Origin: an uncultured Verrucomicrobiae bacterium | GTDB taxonomy: Bacteria; Verrucomicrobiota; Verrucomicrobiia; Verrucomicrobiales; Akkermansiaceae | NCBI GenBank assembly: GCA_937957985.1 | Contig: CALGOH010000112.1 | Span: forward strand, 1 to 8,042 | Length of the DNA: 8,042 nucleotides | Direction: 5' to 3' | In this document: in pieces, positions 5,841 to 8,042 of the stretch | Position numbering within the stretch: the stretch's first letter is position 1 | How the letters are laid out: every line of letters begins with the position of its first letter | The notes under the pieces: model-generated | Seen by the model: the letters and a program-made list of their open reading frames with translations, nothing else | What the model was told of the DNA's origin: nothing | Database searches by the model: none | Position numbers and translations under genes: made by a program

Positions 5841-7049
5841 GTGTCGCTTCTGGGAATGCTGGTGTTGCTGGGGCTCGCGTATGCGCTTTCCCGCGGGCCT
5901 CGATCGATCCGCTGGCGGACGGTCGGCCTGGCCTTCGCGCTGCAGGTGCTGATCGGGCTGCTGGTCTTCCGCGTGCCGTGGGGGCGGGTGGCGCTGGAGT
6001 GGATTTCCGACCGGGTGGCGCAGGTGATCACCGCCGGCGACCAGGGGATCGCGTTTCTTTTCGGGCCGCTCACCGACGCCGATGCGATCGGCTTCGTCTT
6101 CGCCTTCAAGGTGCTGCCGGTCATCATCTTCTTCTCCTCGCTCATCGCCGTCCTTTATCACCTGCGGGTCATGCAGTTCGTGATCCTCGTCCTCGGTGGC
6201 GGACTGCGGAAACTGCTCGGCACCAGCCGCGCCGAGTCGCTTTCGGCGGCGGCGAACATCTTCGTCGGCCAGACCGAGGCGCCGCTGGTGGTGAAACCGT
6301 ACATCGCCCGCATGACCCGGTCCGAGCTCTTCGCCGTGATGTGCGGCGGGCTGGCGAGCGTGGCGGGATCGGTGCTGGCGGGCTACGCCGGCATGGGCGT
6401 CGAGCTGAAATACCTGATCGCCGCGTCCTTCATGGCGGCGCCGGGCGGACTGCTCTTCGCCAAGATTCTGATGCCTGAAACCGAGGAGCCGGAAGAGGTC
6501 ACGCTGGAGTGGGCCGAGGGCGACGACCGACCCGTGAATGTCCTCGACGCCGCGGCGCTGGGTGCCCGCACCGGCCTCAAGCTGGCGCTCAACGTCGGCG
6601 CGATGCTGCTCGCCTTCATCGGACTGATCGCGCTCATCAACCTCATGCTCGGCGGCATTGGCGGCTGGTTCGGGCGTCCCGACCTCAGCCTCGAGTGGAT
6701 TCTCGGGGAGATCTTCGCTCCATTGGCGTGGTCGCTGGGCATGCCGTGGGACGAGAGCGCCACCGGTGGCAGCCTGATCGGCCAGAAGCTCGTGCTCAAC
6801 GAATTCGTCGCCTACGCTGGCTACGAGGAATGGAGCGCGCTGCTCGGCGAGCGCGGCGAGGCGATCATCACCGTCGCGCTGTGCGGCTTCGCCAACCTGT
6901 CGTCGATCGCCATCCTGCTCGGCGGTCTCGGGGGCATGGCGCCGAACCGTCGCCAGGAGATCGCCCGCTTCGGCCTGCTCGCCGTGGCGGCCGGCACCTT
7001 TTCGAACCTGATGAGCGCCGCGATCGCCGGGTTGTTCTGGGTGGGTTGA
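5841..7049 (+). CDS. nupC: Concentrative nucleoside transporter (CNT/NupC family), probably Na+-coupled
   Basis: A 402-residue inner-membrane protein, the length of bacterial CNT transporters, which import nucleosides with Na+ or H+. Multiple hydrophobic segments run through its length. The nucleoside-site residues of Vibrio cholerae CNT are matched at a constant offset at first: GQTE with Q144/T145/E146, then NEFVAY with N320/E321, and F350/N352/S355 in GFANLSSIA. The sodium-site equivalents N139, V142 and S173 are also kept, with V174 for isoleucine, which favours Na+ over H+ coupling; E. coli NupC reads SSLILGQSE instead. The start is GTG at 5841; ATG at 5856 with GGGA beside it is an alternative that would lose five residues. 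The last codons, AIAGLFWVG and stop, lie within the 30-base direct repeat. Substrate range among nucleosides is not readable. Confidence 0.92.
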   Translation: MSLLGMLVLLGLAYALSRGPRSIRWRTVGLAFALQVLIGLLVFRVPWGRVALEWISDRVAQVITAGDQGIAFLFGPLTDADAIGFVFAFKVLPVIIFFSSLIAVLYHLRVMQFVILVLGGGLRKLLGTSRAESLSAAANIFVGQTEAPLVVKPYIARMTRSELFAVMCGGLASVAGSVLAGYAGMGVELKYLIAASFMAAPGGLLFAKILMPETEEPEEVTLEWAEGDDRPVNVLDAAALGARTGLKLALNVGAMLLAFIGLIALINLMLGGIGGWFGRPDLSLEWILGEIFAPLAWSLGMPWDESATGGSLIGQKLVLNEFVAYAGYEEWSALLGERGEAIITVALCGFANLSSIAILLGGLGGMAPNRRQEIARFGLLAVAAGTFSNLMSAAIAGLFWVG

Positions 7050-7050
7050 G
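7021..7050 (+). repeat. 30-base direct repeat, left copy (3' end of the transporter gene)
   Basis: These 30 bases, beginning CGATCGCCGG and ending GTGGGTTGAG, contain the last codons and the stop of the transporter gene. They recur without any mismatch at 7935-7964. Identity stops sharply on both sides (g/a before, c/g after). A perfect 30-base match between coding and non-coding DNA 914 bases apart is far beyond chance. Confidence 0.97.
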
Positions 7051-7095
7051 CCGTGTCGGCGGGCGGCGGACGGCAAAACCAGTAATGAGTTATGA

Positions 7096-7147
7096 ATGCG
7101 GATCCGTCTTCAGACTCAGGAGCCGATCGCTTGTGAACGATCCGCAT
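7096..7147 (+). repeat. Inverted repeat upstream of the DUF4375 gene
   Basis: ATGCGGATC (7096-7104) and GATCCGCAT (7139-7147) are perfect inverses separated by 34 bases. They lie 21 bases or more before the DUF4375 start. If this is transcribed, it could form a leader hairpin, but nine-base arms at this distance are expected about once by chance in a window this size. There is no T-tract after it, so it is not an intrinsic terminator. Confidence 0.3.
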
Positions 7148-7168
7148 CCGTGACAACCTCGCCAAGGG

Positions 7169-7777
7169 ATGGACAGCTTCAGTTGGGCCAGGATGATTTC
7201 TCGCGCGGTGCCTCCATGCATGCTCGGCCTGCTACTGCTGCTGACAATCTCTTGCGATGACGATGGAGCCACACCCTTGGAGAATGCTGGCCTTGGCGGG
7301 CCACCGCCACCTGCGATGAGCTACACCGACGAAGACTACGAACTTGTGTTGTCGATCCACACCGTGATCGGCGACAAGATCCGGAGCAAGGGGTGGGAGA
7401 CCATGGCTCCGGAGGAGCGCCACTTCTCCAACGTCATGGCGTTCTTCGGAAAGGTTGAGAGCGGCGGATTCGACGGGTTCTATTTTGATTCCGAGCACCT
7501 GCCAACGATGATCCCCCAGCTAAGAGAGTCGCTTCTTGCAGTCGAGGCCGGGCCGGCTGAAGCGATACTCGCGGAGTCGATGAACTTCTTCGATGGAGGA
7601 GTGGTGCCGCATGATCTCGACGCCCGGGTCGATATGATTCGAGAGAAGCCCGACAATTTTGAACCGTTTGGGGATCTGGAAGACCGCTTCTACGCAGAAG
7701 TCGAATCGCACTACACACTCCTGGCATGCTACGCACGGAGGCATCCTGAAGTTTTCCAGCGCGATGAAGCCAACTGA
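7169..7777 (+). CDS. DUF4375/DMP19-family acidic predicted lipoprotein
   Basis: This 202-residue protein is built from an N-terminal export signal and a DUF4375 (DMP19)-like domain. The hydrophobic run MLGLLLLLTISC (18-29) ends in a lipobox-like TISC with C29 and is followed by DDD, so lipid anchoring is likely though the -3 residue is unusual; Asp at +2 suggests inner-membrane retention by the E. coli rule. A short PPPP linker leads into the domain. Family-like parts are the SGGFDGFYFDSE segment (about 97-108, the NGG-F-x-F feature of DUF4375), the helix with AEAILAESMNFF and the closing DLEDRFYAEVESHYTLLACY and HPEVF. I count about 35 Asp/Glu against 13 Lys/Arg. Neisserial DMP19 is a cytoplasmic DNA mimic; an exported form must act differently. 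The start at 7169 has AAGGG touching it, and ATG 7193 is an alternative. GC is well below that of neighbouring genes. Confidence 0.72.
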   Translation: MDSFSWARMISRAVPPCMLGLLLLLTISCDDDGATPLENAGLGGPPPPAMSYTDEDYELVLSIHTVIGDKIRSKGWETMAPEERHFSNVMAFFGKVESGGFDGFYFDSEHLPTMIPQLRESLLAVEAGPAEAILAESMNFFDGGVVPHDLDARVDMIREKPDNFEPFGDLEDRFYAEVESHYTLLACYARRHPEVFQRDEAN

Positions 7778-7934
7778 GGAAACGATCAACATGGCACAAC
7801 GATCCGGAGCAGGATGACGCCTTGTCTTCCCCCTCGATTTTTGCCCCCGCGCCGGCGATCCGCCGAATGACGAATCCGGGCAGGCGTAGGAGACAGGCTC
7901 GCCTTCCCCACGATGACGACCTGCCGCCCGCTCA

Positions 7935-7964
7935 CGATCGCCGGGTTGTTCTGGGTGGGTTGAG
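7935..7964 (+). repeat. 30-base direct repeat, right copy (orphan transporter gene end)
   Basis: This is an exact copy of 7021-7050. In frame it would read TIAGLFWVG and stop, that is, the transporter's C-terminus without the rest of the gene. Upstream of it only a loose resemblance to the transporter remains (ACCTG 11 bases before the repeat, against 10 bases before the left copy). It is therefore either a duplicated attachment site or the relic of a recombination event. Confidence 0.97.
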
Positions 7965-7965
7965 G

Positions 7966-7980
7966 CCGGAAGGCTTCCGG
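7966..7980. repeat. 15-base palindrome beside the right repeat
   Basis: CCGGAAG-G-CTTCCGG is a perfect seven-base inverted repeat around one G, starting one base after the right copy of the 30-base repeat. The sequence after it (GGCGGATGG) has no T-tract, so an intrinsic terminator is unlikely. Nothing similar follows the left copy. It may be a protein-binding site or the edge of another small repeat. Confidence 0.6.
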
Positions 7981-8042
7981 GGCGGATGGAAAGTCCCTGT
8001 TGCCACCGGCGGGCGGCGGGTCGAGATTCGACGACACGCTTT

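Larger units (their letters stand above)
7051..7934. mobile_element. Putative acquired cassette between 30-base direct repeats
   Basis: This 884-base segment lies between the two copies of the 30-base repeat and holds one gene, the DUF4375 lipoprotein. Hand counts give about 48%, 52% and 53% GC on three 60-base lines inside it (7081, 7321, 7621), against 72% in the transporter gene (6901) and 68% beyond the right repeat (7981). Just inside the repeats, GCGGGCGGC (7059-7067) and its inverse GCCGCCCGC (7923-7931) form a 9-base subterminal inverted pair. No integrase or transposase is present, so it could only be a passenger moved in trans, or a product of duplication. The mobile-element reading is inference. 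Confidence 0.4.
7778..8042. other. Non-coding tail of the window
   Basis: I see no gene that I trust in these 265 bases. They hold a T5 run at 7838-7842 after a weak possible stem (a poor terminator candidate for the DUF4375 gene), a CGGCG-ATC-CGCCG hairpin at 7853-7865, the right copy of the 30-base repeat (7935-7964) and a 15-base palindrome (7966-7980). A minus-strand open frame covers most of it but has proline/arginine-rich, low-complexity content and a GTG start near the window edge, and looks like a chance product of high GC. Confidence 0.5.

Noticed and set aside
7050..7074. Possible terminator after the transporter gene (GCCGT...ACGGC)
   Set aside because: Five-base stem with a G-only loop that cannot pair further, and followed by AAAACC rather than a T-tract.
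5835..7076. Minus-strand open frame of 413 codons across the transporter gene
   Set aside because: The plus-strand protein matches the CNT family over its whole length. The antisense product is charged, His/Arg/Glu-rich low-complexity sequence without a domain.
7085..7153. 22-codon ORF (MSYECGSVFR...) between the transporter and the DUF4375 gene
   Set aside because: No ribosome binding site, no recognisable feature, and it ends 15 bases before the DUF4375 start by what may be chance.
7786..8037. Minus-strand 83-codon frame at the right edge
   Set aside because: GTG start near the edge, Pro/Arg-rich content, and it runs through the direct repeat in antisense. Its QPTQNNPAI string is merely the reverse translation of the transporter gene end. 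It could be part of a dispersed repeat, which only a genome search can show.
1..8042. CRISPR array, tRNA, rRNA, riboswitch or phage genes
   Set aside because: I found no spaced repeat array, no tRNA-like cloverleaf, no rRNA segment and no integrase or structural phage protein in any frame.

Overview
The window is high-GC bacterial DNA, about 70% GC in the lines I counted inside the transporter gene. It carries a lipid-anchored DUF1080 protein, a secreted beta-sandwich protein and a secreted GH95 fucosidase in one operon, and few starts have a convincing Shine-Dalgarno sequence. This mix fits a polysaccharide-degrading member of the Planctomycetota-Verrucomicrobiota-Chlamydiota superphylum, most likely Verrucomicrobiota. 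The assignment is inferred from gene content only, since no rRNA or marker gene is present.

Layout. (1) 1-919 (+): the 3' two thirds or so of a flavin disulfide-reductase-like oxidoreductase, cut by the left edge. (2) 1590-929 (-): a type II toxin-antitoxin pair, Phd/YefM antitoxin then PIN/VapC toxin, overlapping by 10 bases. Its promoter overlaps a perfect palindrome and the mRNA may be leaderless. (3) 5726-1634 (-): a three-gene operon in the order DUF1080 lipoprotein, DUF3472-like secreted protein, GH95 alpha-L-fucosidase, with gaps of 24 and 43 bases. The toxin-antitoxin pair lies 43 bases behind it on the same strand with no terminator visible. (4) 5727-5840: a divergent control region that includes a small leader ORF with the best Shine-Dalgarno I see in the window. 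(5) 5841-7049 (+): a CNT-family nucleoside transporter with its nucleoside and sodium sites intact. (6) 7051-7934: a segment with lower GC (about 50-53% in three lines counted) carrying one gene, a very acidic DUF4375/DMP19-family predicted lipoprotein. It is bracketed by a perfect 30-base direct repeat. One copy is the last codons of the transporter gene (7021-7050) and the other lies alone at 7935-7964. (7) 7965-8042: high-GC DNA with a 15-base palindrome and no gene that I trust.

How the parts fit: the operon encodes exported proteins that would act on fucosylated or related glycans outside the cytoplasm. The oxidoreductase and transporter look like housekeeping genes beside it. The two accessory items are the toxin-antitoxin pair, inserted between the operon end and the convergent oxidoreductase gene, and the DUF4375 segment, which looks like a small acquired cassette at the 3' end of the transporter gene. 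That cassette is the least conventional structure in the window.
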